64,000 bases of DNA from Lysobacterales bacterium (lineage in GTDB: Bacteria; Pseudomonadota; Gammaproteobacteria; Xanthomonadales; Rhodanobacteraceae). The stretch is taken from NCBI GenBank assembly GCA_016707485.1, contig JADJHN010000003.1, positions 1-64,000 on the forward strand. The letters run 5' to 3'. Positions within the stretch are counted from its first letter, which is position 1; the number at the start of each line of letters is the position of its first letter. This document shows, piece by piece, positions 36,456-47,400 of the stretch. The notes under the pieces were generated by a model. It saw only the letters and a list, made by a program, of their open reading frames with translations. It was not told the origin of the DNA and searched no databases. A program made the position numbers and the translations under genes.

Positions 36456-37400
36456 TCAGAATACCGACAGTCCGGTCAAGGCGGTGAACCGATCCAGTGC
36501 CGCAGCACCGACCAGCGAATTGCCCTTGCCGTCCAATCCAGGCGACCAGACCACGACCGCCATCGCATTGGGTACCACGGCGACGATGCCGCCGCCGACT
36601 CCGCTCTTGACCGGAAGCCCGACCCGAAAAGCGAACTCGCCGGCGGCATCGTAGGTGCCGCAGGTCATCATCAGCGCATTGATGCGCTTGGCCCGATCCG
36701 GGTTGATCACGGCACGGCCGCTGCGCTGGCACACGCCGCGATTGGCAAGAAAAAGGAATGCGCGCGCGAGGTCGACGCAACTCATCTGCAACGCGCACTG
36801 GTGGAAATAGAAATCCAGCACGGCGTCTACATCGTTGTCGAGATTGTTGAAGCTGCGCACGAAATTGGCCAGCGCGATGTTGCGGAATCCCGCCTCGCGC
36901 TCGGATCGCGCGACATCTTCGTCCATGCTGATCGTCGCATTGTCGGCGCGTTCTCGAACAAAGCCGAGCAGGTCTTCGCGCGCGTTTGGCGAACTCGAAA
37001 GAATGACATCGGCGATCACATGCGCGCCGGCATTGATCAGCGGATTCCGCGGAATTCCGCGTTCGCGCTCAAGTTGAACCAGTGAATTGAACGCATTTCC
37101 TGATGGCTCGCGACCGACCCGCTTCCACAAATCGGCACCGAGAGCCTCCAGCGCGAGGGTCAACGTGAAGACCTTGGAAATGCTCTGGATCGAGAATGGC
37201 TCGTCGGCAGCGCCGATCGTGATCATCTCTCCTTCGAGCGTCGCGACGGCCATGCCGAAGCGGTCGATCGGCACGTTGGCGAGACGCGGGATGTAGCTCG
37301 CAACCTTGCCCTGGCCAATCAACGGGCGTACGTGGGCATGCACTTGATCGAGCACCTCTACGAGATCCGCGCGGCTCGATGATGGACTGCCGGGATTCAT
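36456..37400 (-). CDS. glsA: Glutaminase
   Basis: GlsA hydrolyses glutamine to glutamate and ammonia. The 314-residue protein shows the serine-dependent beta-lactamase-like fold of the family. The nucleophile motif S-x-x-K is in FSIQSISKVFTLTLALEALG, with NPLINAGAHVIADVI, MDEDVARSEREAGFRNIALA and the late GEFAFRVGLPVKSGVGGGIV. The length is standard. The start ATG 37400 (MNPGSPSSSRADLVEVLDQV) is preferred to the ATG at 37451, whose extra residues are Arg/Pro-rich and not conserved. It stands alone on the minus strand. Confidence 0.95.
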   Translation of the reverse strand: MNPGSPSSSRADLVEVLDQVHAHVRPLIGQGKVASYIPRLANVPIDRFGMAVATLEGEMITIGAADEPFSIQSISKVFTLTLALEALGADLWKRVGREPSGNAFNSLVQLERERGIPRNPLINAGAHVIADVILSSSPNAREDLLGFVRERADNATISMDEDVARSEREAGFRNIALANFVRSFNNLDNDVDAVLDFYFHQCALQMSCVDLARAFLFLANRGVCQRSGRAVINPDRAKRINALMMTCGTYDAAGEFAFRVGLPVKSGVGGGIVAVVPNAMAVVVWSPGLDGKGNSLVGAAALDRFTALTGLSVF

Positions 37401-37511
37401 GCGCGCAAGTTCACCTGCGCGTGGTCGCATGCACGGGTTCGCCATCCGCACGGATTCGGCCGGTAAACCATCTCAGCCACGCGTGCGTCGCTTTCGATCA
37501 TCATCTCGGAC

Positions 37512-37754
37512 TCAAGCACTGTTCAGAAGGTAGGGCACCACCTCGCCCTTGATCTTCAAGGTGATCGGCCTGCCGCGTCGATCGAGCGCCTTGCCGGCAG
37601 CGACCCGGATCCAGCCTTCACTGACGCAATACTCCTCGACCGTGGTGCGCTCCTCGCCGTTGAAACGGATGCCAATTCCCTTGGCCAGAAGATCGGCGTC
37701 ATGGAAGGGGCTCTTGGGATCGACCGAAAGGCGGTCAGGCAAGGATTCGGTCAT
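37512..37754 (-). CDS. DUF3297 family protein
   Basis: The 80-residue protein reads MTESLPDRLSVDPKSPFHDA, then GIGIRFNGEERTTVEEYCVS and ITLKIKGEVVPYLLN. This is the full-length pattern of DUF3297, a small conserved protein of proteobacteria without known function. The ATG 37754 matches the usual start. It lies 110 bp upstream of glsA on the same strand, so cotranscription is possible. Confidence 0.9.
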   Translation of the reverse strand: MTESLPDRLSVDPKSPFHDADLLAKGIGIRFNGEERTTVEEYCVSEGWIRVAAGKALDRRGRPITLKIKGEVVPYLLNSA

Positions 37755-37792
37755 TCGGTTATCTCCGCTGTGGGCAAGGAACCGTATCCTAG

Positions 37793-37980
37793 GGCAACAC
37801 TGGTCAAGTGGCGCAATCGTCATGGCGTTCAGAAGGTTGGCCAGTCGTGCTGCGTGCGACGCTGCTACGCCTCAAACCAGAACAAGCCCCACGGTTCGCA
37901 TCTGTCCTCCAGCATGCCGCGATCCGTCTGCAGGCAGATGTCGTGACGGCGGTGCCCATTGATCGGCATTGCCTTGATGT
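37793..37980 (+). repeat. Dispersed repeat, copy C
   Basis: The left block (37805-37849) contains CGTTCAGAAGGTTGGCCAGT, and the right block (37916-37979) contains CAGATGTCGTGACGGC and ends in CCTTGATG. Both blocks match copy A in the same order, with a shorter middle. It sits between the DUF3297 start and the upstream region of the giant repeat gene. Confidence 0.6.
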
Positions 37981-38402
37981 GTCTGGCACGGGTTTTGCGT
38001 ATGTGTAGTCAGTGACTAACATGGTGTGCGGAAGCTGGCAACCCGGTAATGCAATGTCCGCAAGGCTCAGCAGGCCATCGGCAGAGACCTCCGGGCGCAA
38101 CCACAAGCATGGGCAGGCGCTTGGGTTTCGCTGGCGGCCAATCGATCCCGCGTCGCATGGCATGAAAGAAACGTCAAATTCGGTCATAAAACGCGAAGCA
38201 TGTCACAATATGTTGCGCCGTCATGTACGCTCGCTTATTGCTTTGAAGGCATCGGCACAGGATCAGTGCTGATTCAGAAAGGGGGTTCCACAGCGCTGCT
38301 CATGAAAGTCTCCGCTTGATTGCGGGCGGCTTTGGTGTGCCTGCGTCGTGGCTCAGGTTCGTCACCAATCATTTGAATCATTGGTATTCTAGGGGCCTTG
38401 TC
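37981..38402. other. Upstream region of the giant DUF11 gene
   Basis: No gene is supported here. Just before the coding start, 38366-38385 has an imperfect inverted repeat (CCAATCATTT / GAATCATTGG). It is followed by TATTCT, a possible -10 element, but no matching -35 is clear. Local base composition is less GC-rich than the neighbouring genes, as expected of a promoter region. Confidence 0.35.
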
Positions 38403-41400
38403 ATGTTGTCGATACGATCCTTCGCGTGCAACCGCGACCAACTTGCGGTCACACGGACTCGGCGCTGGTTGTCGAAAGTTCTGGTGCTCGCGGCGCTGCT
38501 GCCCAGCCTGGCGATGGCGCAGCTTGCGCAGCGCTACAGCATCAATACCAATGGCGATGTCGAACTCATCGGCAACACGCTACTGACCTGCGCCAATAAC
38601 ACCCCGAACAATTGTACACAGGCCCAGGCGGGTACGGTCTCGGCCAACAACAACCGCGCAATGGGCTACGTCAACATCGACAACGCCAACCTGCCGGCGA
38701 CAGGTGTGGGTGGATGGACCCTGCATCGCAATTCTTCGCGCGCAACATTGAGCCTGCCAGCTGGCAGCAATGTGCTTTCGGCAGGCCTGTACTGGAGCGG
38801 TCGCGCCAATAACGCGGCCAGTCCCGAGGCTACCGCCCGCCGGACGGTCTATCTGCGCCAACCCGGCGGCACCACATATCAGGCGCTGACCGCCAATGCA
38901 GCAGACCTGTACACGTTCACCACTCAAGGTGCCACCGGTAGCCGACCGTACACCGCTTACGCAAACGTCACCACGCTGATTCAAGCCGCAGGCAACGGCG
39001 ACTACTACGTTGGCGGTCTCACCGCTTGGGTCGGCAGCGATTCCCTGGGCGCGTATGGCGGCTGGGGTCTGGTCATCGTCTACGAGAACAATGGCAAACC
39101 GTTTCGGCGCCTGATGGTGTTTGATGGCGATGGCGGCAGCATCGATACCGGCACATCGCCGCAGACGATCACCGTAAGCGGACTGCTGACGCCGCCAGTA
39201 GGCGATTTCAACGCCTACATGGGCGCTCTGGTCTGGGAGGGCGATGAAGGCTACTCCGGCGACCAATTCCAGTTGTCTGGCGGGAATGTCTTGAGCGCTG
39301 GCGCGCTCAGTGACGCGCTGAGTGCCACCAACAACTTCTGGAACAGCCGCATCAGTCGTCTGGGCAATCTGTTCACCGCCAAGAACCCGAATTACGTCAA
39401 CCAGTTCGCGATGGATCTGAAGTTGATCGACATTTCCAATGTGTCGGCCAATATCGGCAAGCCGCGCGTCGCCAACAATGCCACCACGGTGGATCTCTCG
39501 TTCACCTCGTCCCAGGATGTCTACTTCCCGCACGCGCTGGTGTTCGTCTCCGATCTTTATCGTCCCGATGTCGTGCCGACCTTGCTGAAAACAGCAGCCA
39601 AGGTCGGTGGCTCGCCCGGGCCCAATCTGCATCCTGGCGACACCCTTGAGTACACCATCGACTTCCGCAACCAGGGCAAGGATGGCGCCATCCGCGTTGT
39701 TGCCAGCGACCCGATTCCAGCCGGCCTCAATTACGTTCCCGGCAGCATCCAGATTCTCCAGGACGATGGCGCTCCCGCCCATGTCGGGCCCAAGACCGAC
39801 GCCACCGATGCCGACATCGCCGAATTCAATGCGGGCCAGGGACCGAACGGCACCTTGCATTTTCGCGTTGGCGCTGGCGCAACTGGCGGCGTGGCGCCGC
39901 CTCCCGTGCAAGGCGGCACCCTGCTGCCCGGCCAGGGTGTGGTGCTCAAATACCGCGTGACGATCGATCCGGGTTTCAGTGGCGGCACCATCACCAACAT
40001 CGTCGATATCAGCCACGGCTCGCTGACCTTCCCCAACGATCCGAGCCAAACCGTCAGTGGCAGCGTCGATAGCGATGTCGTGGTCACTCCGCTGCCGGCA
40101 ATGCTGCTGGCCAAAACCGCAAACCCGAACGCGGTTGCCAACGCGGCCGGCCAGACCTCCGAATTCACCCTCACCGTGCGCACCTATAACGCGGGCGTCA
40201 GTGGCGTCAACGTGACCGACACCCTGCCCGCTAACTGGGCTTATGTCGCGGGCACCAGCGTGATCACCCTGCCCGCTGGCGGCACGATCTCCGGTCCGGC
40301 GGCGAATCCTTCCGTCGCCGGCCCACTGCTTACCTGGGCGCTCGGCCAAAACATGGCCGCGAATGAGCAGATGACGATCCGCTTCACGGCGATCACCACC
40401 GCCGCGCCGGGTGGCGACAGCATCAACAATGCGCAGGCTACAGGCGCCTCGGGTGGTGGCCCGTTGACGGTGAATGCGTCGGCGACGGTCGGCATCTCCA
40501 ATCTGCTGATCTCCAAGCAGGCCAACCCGACCACGGCCAACACAGGCGACACGATCACCTACACCGTCACGCTCACCAACAACGGCACCACACGCCAGAA
40601 CCGCGTCATCGTCAACGACCCGCTCGCACTGGGCACGACCTATGTTGCGCAGAGCACGCTGGCCGTGGGCCGAATACTCATCGATGCCGATTTTTACGAC
40701 CAGTTCTCCGCGATTGCCTTCAATGGCAGCGATGGTTCGATTGCGTGGGGCGCGTCGCCTTGGACTAAGACCGACAGCAATGCTGCTGTCAACAATGGCA
40801 ATATCCGGGCGGTCATTGACGCCGCCTGCCCCGCAGGCAACTGCCTGCGCGTACGCCCGAACGACACCGGCTATTTCGTTTATCGCCAAGCCAATCTCAC
40901 CGCTGCAGCCTGCTCTGCGGCCGATTCGGTCGTGCTGTCCTACGACTACAACAACCAACTGAACACCGCAACCGGCGACCGCTCCGTTGCGGCCTTCATC
41001 TACACCGGCAATACGCAGCGCGCTGCAATCGGCTTGTTCAACAACACCAATACCGGCTCGGGCAGTGTCAGCTACACCTTGTCCGGTGCCGAAATTGCCG
41101 CCGACACGCGCATCCGCTTCAACATTCCGAGTATCGGCGGCGATTCAAATAGTCGCTTTGTCTACTTGGACAACGTTCGCTTCACCTGCAAGAACGCCGG
41201 CACCACGCCGGCGACCCGAGACAATATCCCGGCTGGCGTCAATTCCGACCTGGGTAGCGGCGTCCCCTCGACTCTGGTAACCACCGGCGACGCCTTCGCG
41301 ATCGAACCCGGCGGCACGATGACCGTGACCTACCAGACCACGATCGACGCTGGCGCATCGACCCCACTCGTCAATACCGCCACCGCTTCCAGCGATCAGA

Positions 41401-44400
41401 CGCCAACGCCGGTTACCGGAAGTGCGACGGTCACGGTTCGGCAGCCGGCCCTGAACACGGTCAAGGCACGGACCGGCAACGCCGATGGCGATGGCTCGGG
41501 CTCGGTCACCCAGGGCGACGTGCTGACCTACACCATTACCGTCACCAATACCGGCAATGTGCCCTTGACCAATGTCGTGGTCAGCGATCCATTGCTGACG
41601 CCGAACAGCACCACCTGCGCCAGCGTCGCGGTCGGCGCGACCTGCGTGTTGACCGGTACCTACACCGTGACCGCGGCCAATGTGACGGCCGGCAGTATCA
41701 GCAACACCGGCACCGGCGACTCCAACGAGACCGGCCCGGATACCGACACGCTGGTGACTCCGGTCGTCGGTTCGCCGGCACTGAACACCGCCAAGGCACT
41801 GACCGGCAACGCTGATGGCGATGGCTCGGGCTCGGTCACCCAGGGCGATGTGCTGACCTACACGATCACGGTGACCAACACCGGCAACGTGCCGTTGACC
41901 AATGTCGTGGTCAGCGATCCGCTGCTGACGCCGAACAGCACCACCTGCGCCAGCGTCGCGGTCGGCGCAACCTGCGTGTTGACCGGCACCTACACCGTGA
42001 CCGCGGCCAATGTGACCACCGGCAGCATCAGCAACACCGGCACCGGCGACTCCAACGAGACCGGCCCGGATACCGATACGGTCAACACGCCAGTCGTCGG
42101 CAGTCCCGCGCTCAACACCGTCAAGGCACGAACCGGCAACGCTGATGGCGATGGCACGGGCACGGTCACCCAGGGCGACGTGCTGACCTACACCATTACC
42201 GTCACCAATACCGGCAATGTGCCCTTGACCAATGTCGTGGTCAGCGATCCGCTGATCACACCCACTGGCGGCACCACCCCGTGCGCGAGTGTGGCAGTGG
42301 GTGGCACCTGCACCTTGATCGGTACCTACACGGTCACGGCCGCTGACGTCACCACCGGTTCGATCAGCAACACCGGCACCGGCGACTCCAACGAGACCGG
42401 CCCGGATACCGATACGCTGGTAACACCCGTCGTCGGCAGTCCCGCGCTCAACACGGTCAAGGCACTGACCGGCAACGCTGATGGCGATGGCACGGGCTCG
42501 GTCACCCAAGGCGATGTCTTGACCTACACGATTACGGTGACCAACACCGGCAATGTGCCGTTGACCAACGTCGTAGTGACGGACTCGCTGATCACACCGA
42601 CCGGCGGCACCACCCCGTGCGCGAGTGTGGCGGTGGGTGGCACCTGCACCTTGATCGGTACCTACACCGTCACGGCGGCTGACGTCACCACCGGTTCGAT
42701 CACGAACACCGGCACCGGTGACTCGGGGGCGACTCCAACGAGAGGCCCGGATACCGATACGGTCAACACCGTCGTCGGCGTCCGCTCACAGTCAAGGCAC
42801 TGACCGGCAACGCTGATGGCGATGGCTCGGGCTCGGTCACCCAAGGCGATGTCTTGACCTACACGATTACGGTGACCAACACCGGCAATGTGCCGTTGAC
42901 CAACGTCGTAGTGACGGACTCGCTGATCACACCGACGGGGCTGGGGTGGCGTGGGTGGCACCTGCACCTTGATGGTAGCCAGGGATCACAAAGCCGGATA
43001 CCGACCGGTCCGGTCGGGCCGGCACTGACACCGTCAGGCACGACCGGCAATGCCATGGCGATACGGGCACCGTCACCCAAGGCGATGTCTTGACCTACAC
43101 GATTACTGTGACCAACACCGGCAATGTGCCCTTGACCAATGTCGTGGTCAGCGATCCGCTGATGACACCCACTGGCGGCACCACGCCGTGCGCGAGTGTG
43201 GCAGTGGGTGGCACCTGCACCTTGATCGGTACCTACACCGTCACGGCGGCTGACGTCACCACCGGTTCGATCAGCAACACCGGTACCGGCGACTCCAACG
43301 AGACTGGCCCGGATACCGATACGGTCAACACGCCAGTCGTCGGCAGTCCCGCGCTCAACACCGTCAAGGCACGAACCGGCAACGCTGATGGCGATGGCAC
43401 GGGCACCGTCACTCAAGGCGATGTGTTGACCTACACGATTACGGTGACCAACACCGGCAATGTGCCGTTGACCAACGTCGTAGTGACGGACTCGCTGATC
43501 ACACCGACCGGCGGCACCACCCCGTGCGCGAGTGTGGCGGTGGGTGGCACCTGCACCTTGATCGGTACCTACACGGTCACGGCCGCCGATGTGACCACGG
43601 GCAGCATCAGCAACACCGGCACCGGCGACTCCAACGAGACCGGCCCGGATACCGATACGGTCAACACCCAGTCGTCGGCAGTCCCGCGCTCAACACGGTC
43701 AAGGCACTGACCGGCAACGCTGATGGCGATGGCACGGGCTCGGTCACCCAGGGCGACGTGCTGACCTACACCATTACCGTCACCAATACCGGCAATGTGC
43801 CCTTGACCAATGTCGTGGTCAGCGATCCGCTGATCACACCCACTGGCGGCACCACCCCGTGCGCGAGTGTGGCGGTGGGTGGCACCTGCACCTTGACCGG
43901 TACCTACACCGTGACCGCGGCCAATGTGACGGCCGGCAGTATCAGCAACACCGGCACCGGCGACTCCAACGAGACCGGCCCGGATACCGACACGCTGGTG
44001 ACTCCGGTCGTCGGTTCGCCGGCACTGAACACCGCCAAGGCGCTGACTGGCAATGCCGATGGCGATACGTCGGGCACCGTCACTCAAGGCGATGTGTTGA
44101 CCTACACGATTACGGTGACCAACACCGGCACCGGAACACCGGCAACGTGCCGTTGACCAATGTCGTGGTCAGCGATCCGCTGATCACACCCACTGGCGGC
44201 ACCACGCCGTGCGCGAGTGTGGCAGTGGGTGGCACCTGCACCTTGATCGGTACCTACACCGTCACGGCGGCTGACGTCACCACCGGTTCGATCAGCAACA
44301 CCGGCACCGGCGACTCCAACGAAACCGGCCCGGATACCGACACGCTGGTGACTCCGGTCGTCGGTTCGCCGGCACTGAACACCGCCAAGGCACTGACCGG

Positions 44401-47400
44401 CAACGCTGATGGCGATGGCTCGGGCTCGGTCACCCAAGGCGATGTGCTGACCTACACCATTACCGTCACCAATACCGGCAACGTGCCATTGACCAATGTC
44501 GTGGTGACGGACTCGCTGATCACCCCGACTGGCGGCACCACCCCGTGCGCGAGTGTGGCGGTGGGTGGCACCTGCACCTTGACCGGTACCTACACCGTGA
44601 CCGCGGCCAATGTGACGGCCGGCAGTATCAGCAACACCGGCACCGGCGACTCCAACGAGACCGGCCCGGATACCGACACGCTGGTGACTCCGGTCGTCGG
44701 TTCGCCGGCACTGAACACCGCCAAGGCGCTGACTGGCAATGCCGATGGCGATACGTCGGGCACCGTCACTCAAGGCGATGTGTTGACCTACACGATTACG
44801 GTGACCAACACCGGCAACGTGCCGTTGACCAATGTCGTGGTCAGCGATCCGCTGATCACACCCACTGGCGGCACCACGCCGTGCGCGAGTGTGGCAGTGG
44901 GTGGCACCTGCACCTTGATCGGTACCTACACCGTCACGGCGGCTGACGTCACCACCGGTTCGATCAGCAACACAGGCACCGGCGACTCCAACGAGACCGG
45001 CCCGGACACCGATACGCTGGTGACGCCGGTATTAGCCCCAAGCGTGACTTATACCAAGTCCTCGAACCCACTCAGTGGCGATACTGTGGTCGCCGGCCAG
45101 ACGATCACCTACACGCTGACGGCGATGGTGGCGAATGCGCCACTAACCAGTGCCTTGGTGCTCACCGACACGCTGTCGGGTGACCAGACCTTCATCACGG
45201 TGACCGATGCCGGCAGCTTCACGCCGAATACCAGTGCCGCACCGGTGTTGACCTTCACCCTGCCCAGCGGCACGCCACCAGGCACCTACACACTGACCTA
45301 TACCGCTACCGTCGACGCCGATGCCAGTGGCAGTGTCGGCAACAGCGTGAGCGGCTCGGGCGGCAGTGGCACACCGCCTGCCTGCAGCGCGACCTGTTCG
45401 ACGACCCACCCGCTGAGTGATCCGTCGATCAGCGTCAGCAAGAGCTCGAACCCGGCCAGTGGCACCAGCGTCAATGCGGGCGACACGATCACCTACACAC
45501 TCACCGCTGTTGTCAGCAACGCGGCGCTGACCAGTCCGCTGGTGTTGACCGATACGCTGAGTGCAAACCAGACGTTCGGCAGCGTCACCGTGCCAGGCAG
45601 CTTCAGCTGCATCGGCAGCGTCACCTGCACCTTGCCGACCGGCACCGTGCCAGGCACTTACACCGTCGAGTACACCGCGACGGTGAATGCCAATGCGAGC
45701 GGCAGTGTCGGCAACAACGTCATCGCCTCAGGCGGCGGCCCGACTCCGCCAAGTTGTACGACCTGTTCGACGACCCACCCGCTGAGTGATCCGTCGATCA
45801 GCGTCAGCAAGGTCTCCAACCCAGCGAGTGGCACCAGCGTCAATGCGGGCGACACGATCACTTACACGTTGACCGCTGTTGTCAGCAATGCAGCCCTCAC
45901 CAGTCCGCTGGTGTTGACCGACACGCTGAGTGCAAACCAGACCTTCGGCTCGGTCACGGCGCCAGGCAGCTTCAACTGCATCGGCAGCGTGCAGTGCACC
46001 TTGCCCATCGGCACCGTGCCCGGCACCTACACGGTTGAATACACCGCAACCGTCAATGCGGATGCGAGCGGCAGCGTCGGCAACAACGTCATCGCCTCGG
46101 GCGGAAGCCCGACTCCGCCAAGTTGTACGACCTGTTCGACGACCCACCCGCTGAGTGATCCGTCGATCAGCGTGAGCAAAACCTCGAACCCGGCCAGTGG
46201 CGCCAGCGTCAATGCGGGCGACACGATCACCTACACGCTGACTGCGGTGGTAACCAATGCCGCCCTCACCAGCCCGCTGGTGTTGACCGATACGCTGAGT
46301 GCAAACCAGACCTTTGGCAGCGTCACCAATGCCGGCAGCTTCACGCCAGATACCAGTGGCGCACCGATCCTGACCTTCACCTTGCCGACCGGTACGGTGC
46401 CGGGCAGCTACACGGTCGAGTACGCGGCAACCGTCAATGCGAACGCCAGCGGCAGTGTCGGTAACAACGTCATCGCCTCGGGCGGCAGTCCGACGCCGCC
46501 AGCGTGCACGACCTGCTCGACCACGCATCCACTGACCGATCCGGCAATCTCCGTCACCAAGTCCTCGAACCCGGCTTCGGGTACGGCGGTCGCGGCTGGC
46601 GACACGATCACCTACACGCTGACTGCGGTGGTAACCAATGCCGCCCTCACCAGTCCGCTGGTGTTGACCGATACGCTGAGTGCAAACCAGACCTTCGGCA
46701 GCGTCACCGTGCCAGGCAGCTTCAACTGCATCGGCAGCGTCACCTGCACCTTGCCGACCGGCACCGTGCCCGGCACCTACACGGTTGAGTACACCGCGAC
46801 GGTGAATGCCAATGCGACAGGCAGTGTCGGCAACAACGTCATCGCCTCGGGCGGAAGTCCAACCCCGCCAGCGTGCACGACCTGTTCGACGACGCACCCG
46901 CTGAGTGATCCGTCGATCAGTGTCAGCAAGTCCTCGAACCCGGCCAGTGGCACCAGCGTCGATGCGGGCGACACGATCACCTACACGTTGACCGCCGTGG
47001 TGACCAATGCAGCCCTCACCAGTCCGCTGGTGTTGACCGATACGCTGAGTGCAAACCAGACCTTCGGCAGCGTCACCGTGCCAGGCAGCTTCAACTGCAT
47101 CGGCAGCGTCACCTGCACCTTGCCGACCGGCACCGTGCCCGGCACCTACACGGTTGAGTACACCGCGACGGTGAATGCCAATGCGACAGGCAGTGTCGGC
47201 AACAACGTCATCGCCTCGGGCGGAAGTCCAACCCCGCCAGCGTGCACGACCTGTTCGACGACGCACCCGCTGAGTGATCCGTCGATCAGCGTCAGCAAGG
47301 TCTCCAACCCAGCGAGTGGCACCAGCGTCAATGCGGGCGACACGATCACTTACACGTTGACCGCTGTTGTCAGCAATGCAGCCCTCACCAGTCCGCTGGT

